A stretch of DNA of 64,000 nt from positions 3,970,501 through 4,034,500 of the forward strand of contig NC_092661.1 of assembly GCF_032118995.1 (NCBI RefSeq). The letters are read 5' to 3'. Under the pieces are notes generated by a model. That model did not search any database. It was not told the origin of the DNA and saw only the letters and a program-made list of their open reading frames with translations. Source of the DNA: Asterias amurensis. Taxonomy: Eukaryota; Echinodermata; Asteroidea; Forcipulatida; Asteriidae. The position numbers were made by a program, and so were the translations under genes. Positions 43,200 to 52,838 of the stretch are shown here, in pieces. Position 1 is the stretch's first letter. Every line of letters begins with the position of its first letter.

Positions 43200-45044
43200 A
43201 TGTTTCTGCTCATTCTTGTTACGACTTGGATCGTTGGGTCACGTGGGGTGTTATATTTCAGCAGACACCCAGTTGACACCCTCGCATTGACAGGACAGAG
43301 TGTGACATTGAGTTGCACTATCGATAATGTACAATGCTCTGAAAGTGGGTCCTACTATAATTTCCACTGGGTGCGTAAGATGACGAGGGCAACAAATGAG
43401 ATCGAGTATGTGTCAAGCGGCACTACGGTGGGTTTAGACATAGCCGACAGTGAGAGGTACACAGTCTCTCAACAAGGCTGTAAGTGGACATTACGCATAC
43501 ACAACGCGAACCAGGGAGATAACGGATATTATGCATGCTATATCTACATTGTATATAACCAAGAACGTGATTTCTCCGATACGGCTAGACTGACTGTAGT
43601 TCAGTCTAGTGATCCGATAGACACTACTGTTATACCATCTCAGATTAGTGGATACGAAGTTGGTCAGGATGCAACTTTTCGTTGTGAATCTCGATCAATC
43701 ATTGAGTACGAACTGAGATACATTTGGTATATCAAACCACCGTACAATAATCAAGATGGCTCATGGCAATACGTATCGGGAAATGCAATTCGTGATAACA
43801 GTAAAACAATGACAATGCCTAGGTTGACAATGAGGGACAACGGCACTGAAGTGAAATGTATGGTGTTCAGCGGAGCCATGTCATTTACTGGTGAGACTAC
43901 CACTGGCTTGCTACTTGTTTATCAGCATGAAGCAACCACACGTGAGATGACGACATTTCAAATGACAGTGACCCCTTCCCATCCACCTACCAGCTACCCT
44001 GCAATCAGCAACACTGAACCCGTACCGAGAGATCGACCAGACCGACAGCCTACAACATCTGCACCCCAGACCCCATCCCCTCTACCGACCAAGAAGCAAA
44101 TTCCCGATCCTGACAGTAAGAACCCTTCTTCAGGATCTACGGACTCTACAGTCATCTTAGTAGGAGGAGCTGTTGGAGCTGGTTTCTTAGTTCTCCTCAT
44201 TGTAATCCTCCTGTACTTTCTTGTCTTCAGAGGACGATCTCAATCCAAGACTATTGATAGACGTCAATCTCACACACCTCAAGAAGATGGAGGAGAAAGT
44301 GATGCAGACGGGGTATCAGAAACCCAACTGCACGGAGACACTCCGAGGTGTGATCAAGAAAATGAGCACCCTAGCTCTGCAGACGAGAGGTCAGTTGAGT
44401 CCCCGAGAGATACCGTTGCTGTCACAGTAGTGACACCGGACTTACACCAGCAGGCAGAGACAAAACATGATCGAGACAATGTGGACTCTGAAACTGATGG
44501 ATTAGTCAAGGATAGGGAGAAGCCTAAAGACAAACAGATTCATCCTGAGTCCATGTATGCCGTATTGGATAAAAGTCGCGCCAAAAGTAAGACACTGGGC
44601 GCCATCTCCACTGAAAAACCGTCAAAACCTGATAAGGACAATGTGGACAAACCTCTGTCCACTGAAACTGGTGGATTAGTCAAAGATGGGAAGAACCGTA
44701 AAGGTAAGCAGATTCATCCTGAGTCCATGTATGCTGCGGTGGATAAAAGTTGCGCCAAAAGTAAGACATTGGGCGCCATTTCTTCTGAAACTCCTTCCGA
44801 GCGTCAGAAACCAACCGTCGCTGTGAAGGCTTTGCCGGTACCAGACCGCGTCGCGTCCGGTCAGAAACCCCCTCGCGTCATTCCGTACCATCTCTCCAAA
44901 CGCCGAGCAAGCACCATGACCCACCAAGCCCAGGCCGGGCTAGAGCAGACGGCAGACCGTGGTGAGGACGGTCTCGTCAAGGATGACCCAAGACAGAGGA
45001 ATGTGGAAGGTCTGATCTACGCTGACTTGAATCTATCGCGATGA
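43200..45044 (+). CDS. IgR2: two-Ig-domain receptor with ITIM-rich tail, truncated before the last motif
   Basis: Single exon, 614 residues. The signal peptide is MFLLILVTTWIVGSRG. Ig-like domain 1 covers about 17-130, with Cys39, FHWVRK, an extra Cys pair (NVQC, GCKWTL) and DNGYYAC (Cys113). Domain 2 is about 140-240 (ATFRC, YIWYIKP, EVKCMVF). The stalk is Pro/Ser/Thr-rich and the transmembrane segment about 318-344 (VGGAVGAGFLVLLIVILLYF). The tail carries ITIM-type SMYAVL (Tyr453), SMYAAV (Tyr511) and LIYADL (Tyr607), each closing a GLVKD-led module. ITIMs recruit SHP-type phosphatases in vertebrates, so inhibitory signalling is inferred. Compared with IgR3 and IgR5, a GGA codon is TGA at 45042-45044, so the final 20 residues, including an ITSM-type motif (TVYTDI by readthrough, to 45107), are lost. 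Confidence 0.9.
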   Translation: MFLLILVTTWIVGSRGVLYFSRHPVDTLALTGQSVTLSCTIDNVQCSESGSYYNFHWVRKMTRATNEIEYVSSGTTVGLDIADSERYTVSQQGCKWTLRIHNANQGDNGYYACYIYIVYNQERDFSDTARLTVVQSSDPIDTTVIPSQISGYEVGQDATFRCESRSIIEYELRYIWYIKPPYNNQDGSWQYVSGNAIRDNSKTMTMPRLTMRDNGTEVKCMVFSGAMSFTGETTTGLLLVYQHEATTREMTTFQMTVTPSHPPTSYPAISNTEPVPRDRPDRQPTTSAPQTPSPLPTKKQIPDPDSKNPSSGSTDSTVILVGGAVGAGFLVLLIVILLYFLVFRGRSQSKTIDRRQSHTPQEDGGESDADGVSETQLHGDTPRCDQENEHPSSADERSVESPRDTVAVTVVTPDLHQQAETKHDRDNVDSETDGLVKDREKPKDKQIHPESMYAVLDKSRAKSKTLGAISTEKPSKPDKDNVDKPLSTETGGLVKDGKNRKGKQIHPESMYAAVDKSCAKSKTLGAISSETPSERQKPTVAVKALPVPDRVASGQKPPRVIPYHLSKRRASTMTHQAQAGLEQTADRGEDGLVKDDPRQRNVEGLIYADLNLSR

Positions 45045-46118
45045 TCAGCAAGAATCATCAACACGGAGGAGGAGACAGTTTATACTGACATTGGAAACAA
45101 GAATTAGACTGTGGGTAAGCTGAGGGAGGGGAGTACAGGCCACGCCCTCATAAGAGATGATAAGGAGTGTACATAAAAACTAAAGTTAAATCATCGGGAA
45201 AAATCAGTCAGTGTCTCGTTTTTGTAGGTCAGTGTCTTCTTTGTTTATTAATACACTATTAGCTAGCAATGGAGAGCTGTTGATATTACAAAACATTGTG
45301 AGAAACGGCTCCCTCTGAAGTAACGAAGTTTTTGAGACAGAGCTAATTTCTCACTTATTAAATAAATAATAAAATATTTATAGGTGAAGTGTTTTGTTTG
45401 CATCTAAAAGCACACACAATTGTTTAACAATTTTAGTGTTTTTTCTTTCACTATATTCTCTTGCAACTTAGATGACCAATTGAGCCCAAATTTTCACAGT
45501 TTGTTTCTTTATTCTTTGTTCGGATACACCAAAAGTAAATATTGGTCGTTGACCATTACCAAGTTTCCACTGCCTTAATACAAAATGAGTTTAGTAATCG
45601 TTCATTTTTTTTTTATTACATTGCGTATTTTGCACTATGTTTTTGGAAATTACTTGGGGATGTTCACCCTATACGCATCGTACAATGGTGTTTATTGTAC
45701 ATTTTGAATAATAAGATGGACATGTTCTTGCCAGTTATCAGGAACTTAAATGTAAAACAAACGAGAAACTGAACACAGTCAAAATATACTCAGGAAACTC
45801 ATTAAAGGAATATACAGACAATTTCCCGCCAAATGACGGTTATTAAAAGTGCCACAGAGTTCGGACTTCCTGCATTCACTTTTCATTTTGTACACAGCTC
45901 AATGGAAGAACAAACATACATTAAAGCTTAATTATTTATATGTGGATTGCATGTTCTGGACCCAATTTGATAGAGCTGCTTAACATTGCGTAACAATTTT
46001 CTTCTAGGCAGAAATGAACAGGATACCAGCCCCAAATGGTACATTGGACATGGTAGTTTGAACTGCAACTTACTCATGTATTAAGCAAAATTTGGTTGTG
46101 CTTAGCATATTTTTGTGC
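45045..46118. other. IgR2 3' flank, duplicated after IgR3 and IgR5
   Basis: The stretch from GACTGTGGGTAAGCTGAGGG onward aligns nearly base for base with 49912-51062 and, in part, 60251-61320. It contains a partial family 2 element (about 45250-45577). No second gene is seen. Confidence 0.7.
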
Positions 46119-46391
46119 TTAAACGCAGTGGACACTATTGGTAATTACATAAAACCTTTATTGGTAACGAGTAATGGGGAGAGGTTGATGGTATAAAACA
46201 TTGTAAGAAACGGCTCCCTCTGAAGTAATGTAGTTTTCGAGAAGGGTGTTTTTTCTTCAAATATTCTCTCGTAACTTCGACGACCAATCGAGTTCAAATT
46301 TTCTTAGGTTTGTTATTTTATGCATATGCTTGGATACACCAAGTGAGAAGACTAGTTTTTGACAATAACCAATAGTGTCCAGTGCCTTTAA
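46119..46391. repeat. Family 2 element with central deletion
   Basis: TTAAACGCAGTGGACAC to GTCCAGTGCCTTTAA. The left arm jumps from TAGTTTTCGAGAAG to GGTGTTTTTTCTTC, so the centre is missing. The same deletion is in the copy at 51063-51352, hence it predates the duplication. Confidence 0.8.
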
Positions 46392-46906
46392 TAACGTTTC
46401 TTGCCAAATGGTGCTTCTTCGGTTGGAGTTTTCCGCCCACATCATAAACTGAATTTCGATTTTCAGTTTATTTTGTTGACAATTTGCTTAGCATAAAATG
46501 TTCACCTTGATAAGAACAAATTTCCTCGTGATTTTCAGGATAAGCAAACTATAGGCGAATGCCAGTAACAAGCAAAATGCAACAAATGGAAATTTGGTTG
46601 GTAATCCTGTTTTCATCAAGGAAGAAATTTCTCGCTTAGCAAATTTTTGTGCTTAGCAGCTCTATGTAATTGGGCCGTAGTTGCCATGAGAAACCTCGAA
46701 GAATAATTGAGATCAGACATTCGTCTTCAATCTACACCAAATATATTTGTGATGAGCCTGCTCTCGGGACTGAGCTGGGTCCCCCATTAGTTTAAAGTTT
46801 TAACATTTCGTCACTTGAGTCATGTTTTTAGTTCCTCAAAAGTTCTGGCATTCACTCATATTATGTGAGGTATGTATGTATATGTAAAGATAATCTAAAC
46901 GGAAGT

Positions 46907-47077
46907 AAAGGCCCAGTCACACAGGCCCCGATAACGAGAACGATAAAAATGCACACCCTCGATTGGTTGAATGAGCGTTGGCGTGTTCTGCGTGGAGCAT
47001 TTCAACCAATCGAGGGCGTGCATTTTTATCGTTCTCGTTATCGTTCTCGTTATCGGGGCCTGTGTGACCGGGCCTTA
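46907..47077. mobile_element. 171-bp palindromic element with an empty site in the neighbouring unit
   Basis: The inverted ends contain AAGGCCCRGTCACACAGGCC; the arms continue through CCCCGATAACGAGAACGATA and its complement. AAGT flanks it on both sides (46903-46906, 47078-47081). The equivalent place in the next unit (about 51864-51880) reads GGAAGTTAACGATAAG with AAGT once and no element, so insertion followed the duplication. Confidence 0.85.
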
Positions 47078-47844
47078 AAGTTAACAATAAGTTGTTTTTT
47101 AAAGGTAATGCACTAAGTTATATGTAAATTGACATGAAGTTGTACTAAAAGAGCAGTACTGACTCTAATATTTTTTATAGGATTTAAACAATCGAATGGT
47201 AACAAAAAATCAAAGGCACACTTTGCTTTTAAAGAATGCATAGCAAATGCCCGGTATACGCGATACGGCATGAAGTTAATCTTGAAATTAAACAAAATTG
47301 CCATGTATCAAACATTGTCTTCATCATGTTTCCATGATTACAAAAATGTGTATAAACACAGATATTTATTTACATAAATTCAGCGTTTTGGGCGTTGTTT
47401 CAATCACAACAAGGAAGGAAGTTTAAATAAATAAATATACAAACCGCAGACCTTTCAGATTGCTAATAAATCGTAGCTTCCTTTATCAAGTCTGCACATT
47501 TGATGAAATCAGTTCCTAAATTGATGCTTGTTAATCAATTCATGAATTGTAGTATATCAACTAGCCACGCCTTATGAAACAATGGAAGAACGATTTCTAA
47601 CCCTTTAATGGTGGAAATATTAACTTGACGTTGCTCATAATCAGAGAACGGCACCCTCTTTTTTTCTTCATATTGAACGCTCAGTAATGTGTCTCTGAAT
47701 TTCGAAAATCATCATTTACAACATTTCAGTCTTTAAGCATGTTCCCTTTAAACCAAGATGAAGGAAGTAATAATAAAGAAAATGAAGGGAGGGAGTACAT
47801 ACTATTGAGAGTGTAGACATAACTTTATTTACCAATGCTGTATC
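47078..47844. other. Spacer and 5' flank of IgR3
   Basis: It aligns with 51880-52675 and 57400-58173 (for example ATGCATAGCAAATGCCCGGT in all three). No gene is seen. Confidence 0.6.
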
Positions 47845-47880
47845 TGACGTCATTTCCAGGTTTGAGTTTTTTTTATAAAG
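47845..47880 (+). promoter_or_regulatory. IgR3 proximal promoter: CRE site and TATA box
   Basis: TGACGTCA at 47845-47852 and TTTATAAAG at 47872-47880, in the block aligned with the IgR2 promoter. The start codon is 129 bases after the TATA box. Confidence 0.58.
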
Positions 47881-48009
47881 CCTGCTGTCATTTGCAAGTT
47901 TAGTTTGAAGTTGACGAGTAAGTCGTGAGGATCTCTGGTTTTCATATCAATGTAAAGACTGCAGTTTGCTGTTATTTCATCGCTCATTCTACACGTATCA
48001 ACAGCCACA

Positions 48010-49911
48010 ATGTTTTTGCTCATTCTTGTTATGACTTTGATCTGGGGGTTGGGTGAGGCCACGTTTTTCCAGACTCACCCAGTTGACACCTTTGCCGTGA
48101 AAGGAAGTAATGTGACATTAAGCTGCACGGTCCAGAATGTATGGTGTCGTAGAAAGGACAAATATGTTATGCGTTGGAAACGTCAATTGGAAGATGAACC
48201 CTTTGCGGGGATATCTAGTTGGGATCAAGTGTACAGTGGTGTCGTTGGTAGAGAGAGGTACATGGTCACGTTAAGTGAGTGTACTTGGACTTTTCGTATT
48301 CGCAATTTCAAACAAACTGATGAAGGACATTACAGATGTTATGTATACAAAAATATCCATGGAGTAGAATCTGACGATTCTAAGGCAGCTAGACTAACTG
48401 TAGTTGATCCGATAAACACTACTGTCAGACCGTCTCAGATCGGTAGATACGAAGTGGGTCAGAATGCAACTTTTCGCTGCCAATTGCCATCAATCATTGA
48501 GTACGAACTGAGATACGTTTGGTATATCAAACCAGCGTACAATAACCAATATGGCTCATGGCAATACGTATACTCGGGAAGTCATCGAATTGCATTTCGT
48601 GAAAACCGTAAAACAATGACAATGCTGAGATTGACAATGAGAGACAACGGCACTGAAGTGAAATGTATGGTATTCAGAGGAGCCATGTCATTAACTGGAG
48701 AGACTACCAGTGGCTTGTTACTTGTTCAAGAAGTAACCACGGTTGAGATGACGACATTTCAAATGACAGTGACCACTTCCCATCCACCTACCAGCTACCC
48801 TGCAATCAGCAGCACAGAACCCGTACCGAGAGATCGACCAGACCGACAGCCTACAACATCTGCACCCCAGACTCCATCCCATATACCGACCAAGAAGCAA
48901 TATCCCGATCGAGACAGTAAGAACCCTTCTTCAGGATCTACGGACTCTACACTCATATTAGTAGGAGGAGCTATAGGAGCTGGTTTCTTAGTTCTCCTCA
49001 TTGTAATCCTTCTGTACTGTCTTGTCTTCAGAGGACGATCTCAATCCAAGACTATTGATAGACGTCAATCTCACACACCTCAAGATGATGGAGGAGAAAG
49101 TGATGCAGACGGGATATCGGAAACCCAACTGTACGGAGACACTCCGAGATGTGATCAAGAAAATGAGCACACTAGCTCCGCAGGCGAGAGGTCAGTTGAG
49201 TCCCCGAGAGATACCGTTGTTGTCACAGTAGTGACACCGGACTTACACCAGCAGGCAGAGACAAAACATGATCGAGACAATGTGGACTCTGAAACTGATG
49301 GATTAGTCAAGGATAGGGAGAAGCCTAAAGACAAACAGATTCATCCTGAGTCCATGTATGCCGTATTGGATAAAAGTCGCGCCAAAAGTAAGACACTGGG
49401 CGCCATCTCCACTGAAAAACCGTCAAAACCTGATAAGGACAATGTGGACAAACCTCTGTCCACTGAAACTGGTGGATTAGTCAAAGATGGGAAGAACCGT
49501 AAAGGTAAGCAGATTCATCCTGAGTCCATGTATGCCGCGGTGGATAAAAGTTGCGCCAAAAGTAAGACATTGGGCGCCATTTCCACTGAAACTCCTTCCG
49601 AGCGTCAGAAACCAACCGTCGCTGTGAAGGCTTTGCCGGTACCAGGACGCGTCGCGTCCGCCGGTCAGAAACCCCCTCGCGTCATTCCGTATCATCTCTC
49701 CAAACGCCGAGCCAGCACCATGACCCACCAAGCCCAGGCCGGGCCAGAGCAGACGGCAGACTGTGGTGAGGACGGTCTCGTCAAGGATGACCCAAGACAG
49801 AGGAATGTGGAAGGTCTGATCTACGCTGACTTGAATCTATCGCGAGGATCGGCAAGAATCAGCAACACGGAGGAGGAGACAGTTTATGCTGACATTGGAA
49901 ACAAGAATTAG
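48010..49911 (+). CDS. IgR3: two-Ig-domain receptor with full ITIM/ITSM tail
   Basis: Single exon, 633 residues, the most complete long-tail member. The signal peptide is MFLLILVMTLIWGLGEA. Domain 1 (about 18-132) has Cys39, MRWKRQ, the extra Cys pair (NVWC, SECTWTF) and DEGHYRC. Domain 2 has ATFRC, YVWYIKP and EVKCMVF. The stalk, transmembrane segment (GGAIGAGFLVLLIVILLYCL) and tail follow as in IgR2. Tail motifs are SMYAVL (Tyr450), SMYAAV (Tyr508), LIYADL (Tyr605) and ITSM-type TVYADI (Tyr626), eight residues before the end. Domain 1 is close to that of IgR4 but very different from IgR2 and IgR5, while the tail is almost identical to IgR2 and IgR5. An inhibitory cell-surface receptor is inferred from the motifs; ligand unknown. 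Confidence 0.92.
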   Translation: MFLLILVMTLIWGLGEATFFQTHPVDTFAVKGSNVTLSCTVQNVWCRRKDKYVMRWKRQLEDEPFAGISSWDQVYSGVVGRERYMVTLSECTWTFRIRNFKQTDEGHYRCYVYKNIHGVESDDSKAARLTVVDPINTTVRPSQIGRYEVGQNATFRCQLPSIIEYELRYVWYIKPAYNNQYGSWQYVYSGSHRIAFRENRKTMTMLRLTMRDNGTEVKCMVFRGAMSLTGETTSGLLLVQEVTTVEMTTFQMTVTTSHPPTSYPAISSTEPVPRDRPDRQPTTSAPQTPSHIPTKKQYPDRDSKNPSSGSTDSTLILVGGAIGAGFLVLLIVILLYCLVFRGRSQSKTIDRRQSHTPQDDGGESDADGISETQLYGDTPRCDQENEHTSSAGERSVESPRDTVVVTVVTPDLHQQAETKHDRDNVDSETDGLVKDREKPKDKQIHPESMYAVLDKSRAKSKTLGAISTEKPSKPDKDNVDKPLSTETGGLVKDGKNRKGKQIHPESMYAAVDKSCAKSKTLGAISTETPSERQKPTVAVKALPVPGRVASAGQKPPRVIPYHLSKRRASTMTHQAQAGPEQTADCGEDGLVKDDPRQRNVEGLIYADLNLSRGSARISNTEEETVYADIGNKN

Positions 49912-50811
49912 ACTGTGGGTAAGCTGAGGGAGGGGAGTACAGGCCACGCCCTCATAAGGGATGATAAGGAGTGTACATAAAAACTAAAGTTGAAGAATCG
50001 GGAAAAATCAGTCAGTGTCTCGTTTTTGTAGGTCAGTGTCTTCTTTGTTTATTAATACACTATTAACTAGCAGTGGAGAGCTGTTGATATTACAAAACAT
50101 TGTGAGAAACGGCTCCCTCTGAAGTAACGAAGTTTTTGAGACAGAGCTAATTTCTCACTTATTAAATAAATAATAAAATATTTATAGGTGAAGTGTTTTG
50201 TTTGCATCTGAAAGCACACACAATTGTTTAACTGTTTTTTCTTTTACTATTCTCTTGCAACTAAGATGACCAATTGAGCCCAAATGTTCACAGTTTGTTT
50301 CTTTATTCTTTGTTGGGATACACCAAAAGTAAATACTGGTAGTTGACCATTACCAAACATTTCCACTGCTTTAATACAAAATGAGTTAAGTATTTGTTCA
50401 TTTTTTTTTTTTTACATTGCGTATTTTGCACTATGTTTTTGGAGATTATTTGGGGATGTTCACCCTATACGCATCGTACAATGGTGTTTATTGTACATTT
50501 TGAATAATAAGATGAACATGTTCTTGTCAATTATAAGGAAATAAAATGTAAAACAAACGAGAAACTGAACACAGTCAAAATATACTCAGGAAACTCATTA
50601 CAGGAATATACAGACAATTTAACCCGCCAAATGACGGTTATTAAAAGTGCCACAGAGTTCGGACTTCCTGCATTCACTTTTCATTTTGTACATAGCTCAA
50701 TTGGAAGAACAAACATACAAGCTTAATTATTTATATGTGGATTGCATGTTCTGAACCCAATATTTGATAGAGCTGCTTACATTGCGTATTAATTTTTTTC
50801 TAGGCAGAAAT
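49912..50811. other. IgR3 3' flank
   Basis: Near-identical duplicate of the region after IgR2, including the partial family 2 element (about 50050-50375). Differences are small indels in A or T runs. Confidence 0.7.
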
Positions 50812-50950
50812 TCCAGGCCTGTATGCTTCGTTTTTAGGGCACCCTATGAGGAAATTGTAAATTTGTACTGTAGCATTTCAAGGGCACCAAGGCAATGACC
50901 AGGAGGCATGGAGGCAATCACCTTCGTTGCCTCCGTGAAGTATCAGGCCT
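50812..50950. mobile_element. 139-bp hAT-like element with empty site after IgR2
   Basis: The 8-bp duplication GCAGAAAT flanks it (50804-50811 and 50951-50958). The region after IgR2 has TAGGCAGAAATGAACAGG with the 8 bases once and no element. The ends are short inverted repeats around CAGGCCTG. The interior has AGGGCACC and AAGGGCACCAAGGCAATG. Confidence 0.8.
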
Positions 50951-50958
50951 GCAGAAAT

Positions 50959-52675
50959 GAGCAGGATACCAGCCCCAAATGGTACATTGGACATGGTAGT
51001 TTGAATTGCAACTTACTCAATGTATTAAGCAAAATTTGGTTGTGCTTAGCATATTTTTGTGCTTAAAGGCAGTGGACACTATCGGTAATTACTCAAAATA
51101 ATTATAATCATAAAACCTTTCTTGATAACGAGTAATGGGGAGAGGTTGATGGTATAAAACATTGTCAGAAATGGCTCCCTCTGAAGTAATGTAGTTTTCG
51201 AGAAGGGTGTTTTTTCTTCAAATATTCTCTCGTAACTTCGACGACCAATCGAGTTCAAATTTTCTTAGGTTTGTTATTTTATGCATATGCTTGGATACAC
51301 CAAGTGAGAAGACTTGTCTTTGACAATAACCAAATGTGTCCAGTGCCTTTAATAACGTTTCTTGCCAAATGGTGCTTCTTCGGTTGGAGTTTTCCGCCCA
51401 CATCATAAACTGAATTTCGATTTTCAGTCTATTTTGTTTGACAATTTGCTTAGCATAAAATGTTTACCTTAATAAGAACAAATTTCCTCGTGACTTTCAA
51501 GATAAGCAAACTATAGGCGAATACCAGTAACAAGCAATATGCAACAAATGGAAATTTGGTTGGTAATCCTGTTTTCATCAAGGAAGAAATTTCTCGCTTA
51601 GCAAATTTTTGTGCTTAGCAGCTCTATGTAATTGGGCCGTAGTTGCCATGAGAAACCTCGAAGAATAATTGAGATCAGACATTCGTCTTAAATCTACACC
51701 AAATATATTTGTGATGAGCCTGCTCTCGGGACTGAGCTGGGTCCCCCATTAGTTTAAAGTTTTAACATTTCGTCACTTGAGTCATGTTTTTAGTTCCTCA
51801 AAAGTTCTGGCATTCACTCATATTATGTGAGGTATGTATGTATATGTAAAGATAATCTAAACGGAAGTTAACGATAAGTTGTTTTTTAAAGGTAATGCAC
51901 TAAGTTATATTTAAATTGACATCAAGTTGTACTATTTAAAGAGCAGTACTGACTCTACATATTTTATAATAGGATTTTAACAATCGAATGGTAAAAAAGA
52001 AAATCAAAGGTACACTTTGCTTTTAAAGAATGCATAGCAAATGCCCGGTATACGCGTATACAGCATGAAGTTGATCTTGAAAAAAAAATTAAACAAAATT
52101 TCCATGTATCAGAAATTGTCTTCATCATGTTTCCATGATTACACAAATGTGTATAAACACATTATTTATTTACATAAATTCAGTGTTTTGGGGGCGTTGT
52201 TTCAATCCCTACAAGGAAGGAAATTAAAATAAAATAAAAACACAAACCGCAGACCTTTCAGGATGGCAATAAATATTAGCTTCCTTAATCAAGTCTACAC
52301 TTTAGATGAAATCAGTTCCTTGATTGAGGCTTTCAATCAATTTACTAATTGTAATAATTAGGTTTAAAAGAAACGCCTTATGTAACATTGGAAGAACGAT
52401 TTCTAACATTTTAACGGTAGAAATAAAAACTGGACATTGTTCATAATTAGCGAACGGCACTCTGTTATTATTTCTGCAGTCTTGTTTTTCTTTTCTGTAT
52501 CTTGTACGCTCAGTCTTGTGCCTATGAATTTTGAAAATCATTGTTTACAACATTTCAGTTTTCTATGCGTGCTCCCTTAAAACCACAATGAAGGAAGTAA
52601 TATCAAGAAAATGAAGTGACAAAATACAGACCATTGAGAGTGTAAACAGCTTTATTTACCAACGCTGTATTTTTC
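50959..52675. other. IgR3 to IgR4 spacer
   Basis: It contains a centrally deleted family 2 element (51063-51352, TTAA on both sides) and then the shared unit flank. It aligns with 46010-47840 minus the 171-bp element. No gene is seen. Confidence 0.65.
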
Positions 52676-52707
52676 TGACGTCATTTTCAGGTTTGAGGTT
52701 TAAATAA
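52676..52707 (+). promoter_or_regulatory. IgR4 proximal promoter: CRE site and TATA-like box
   Basis: TGACGTCA at 52676-52683 and TTTAAATAA at 52699-52707, aligned with IgR2 and IgR3, so the IgR4 promoter is of the long-tail class although its tail is not. Confidence 0.55.
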
Positions 52708-52838
52708 ACTGGTTGTCTTGTTTCCAAGTTTAGTTTGAAGTTGACGAGTGAGTCGTAAGGATCTCTGGTTTTCATATCAATGTGAAGACTGCAGTTTGCT
52801 GTTATTTCATCGCTCATTCACACGTATTAACAGCTACA

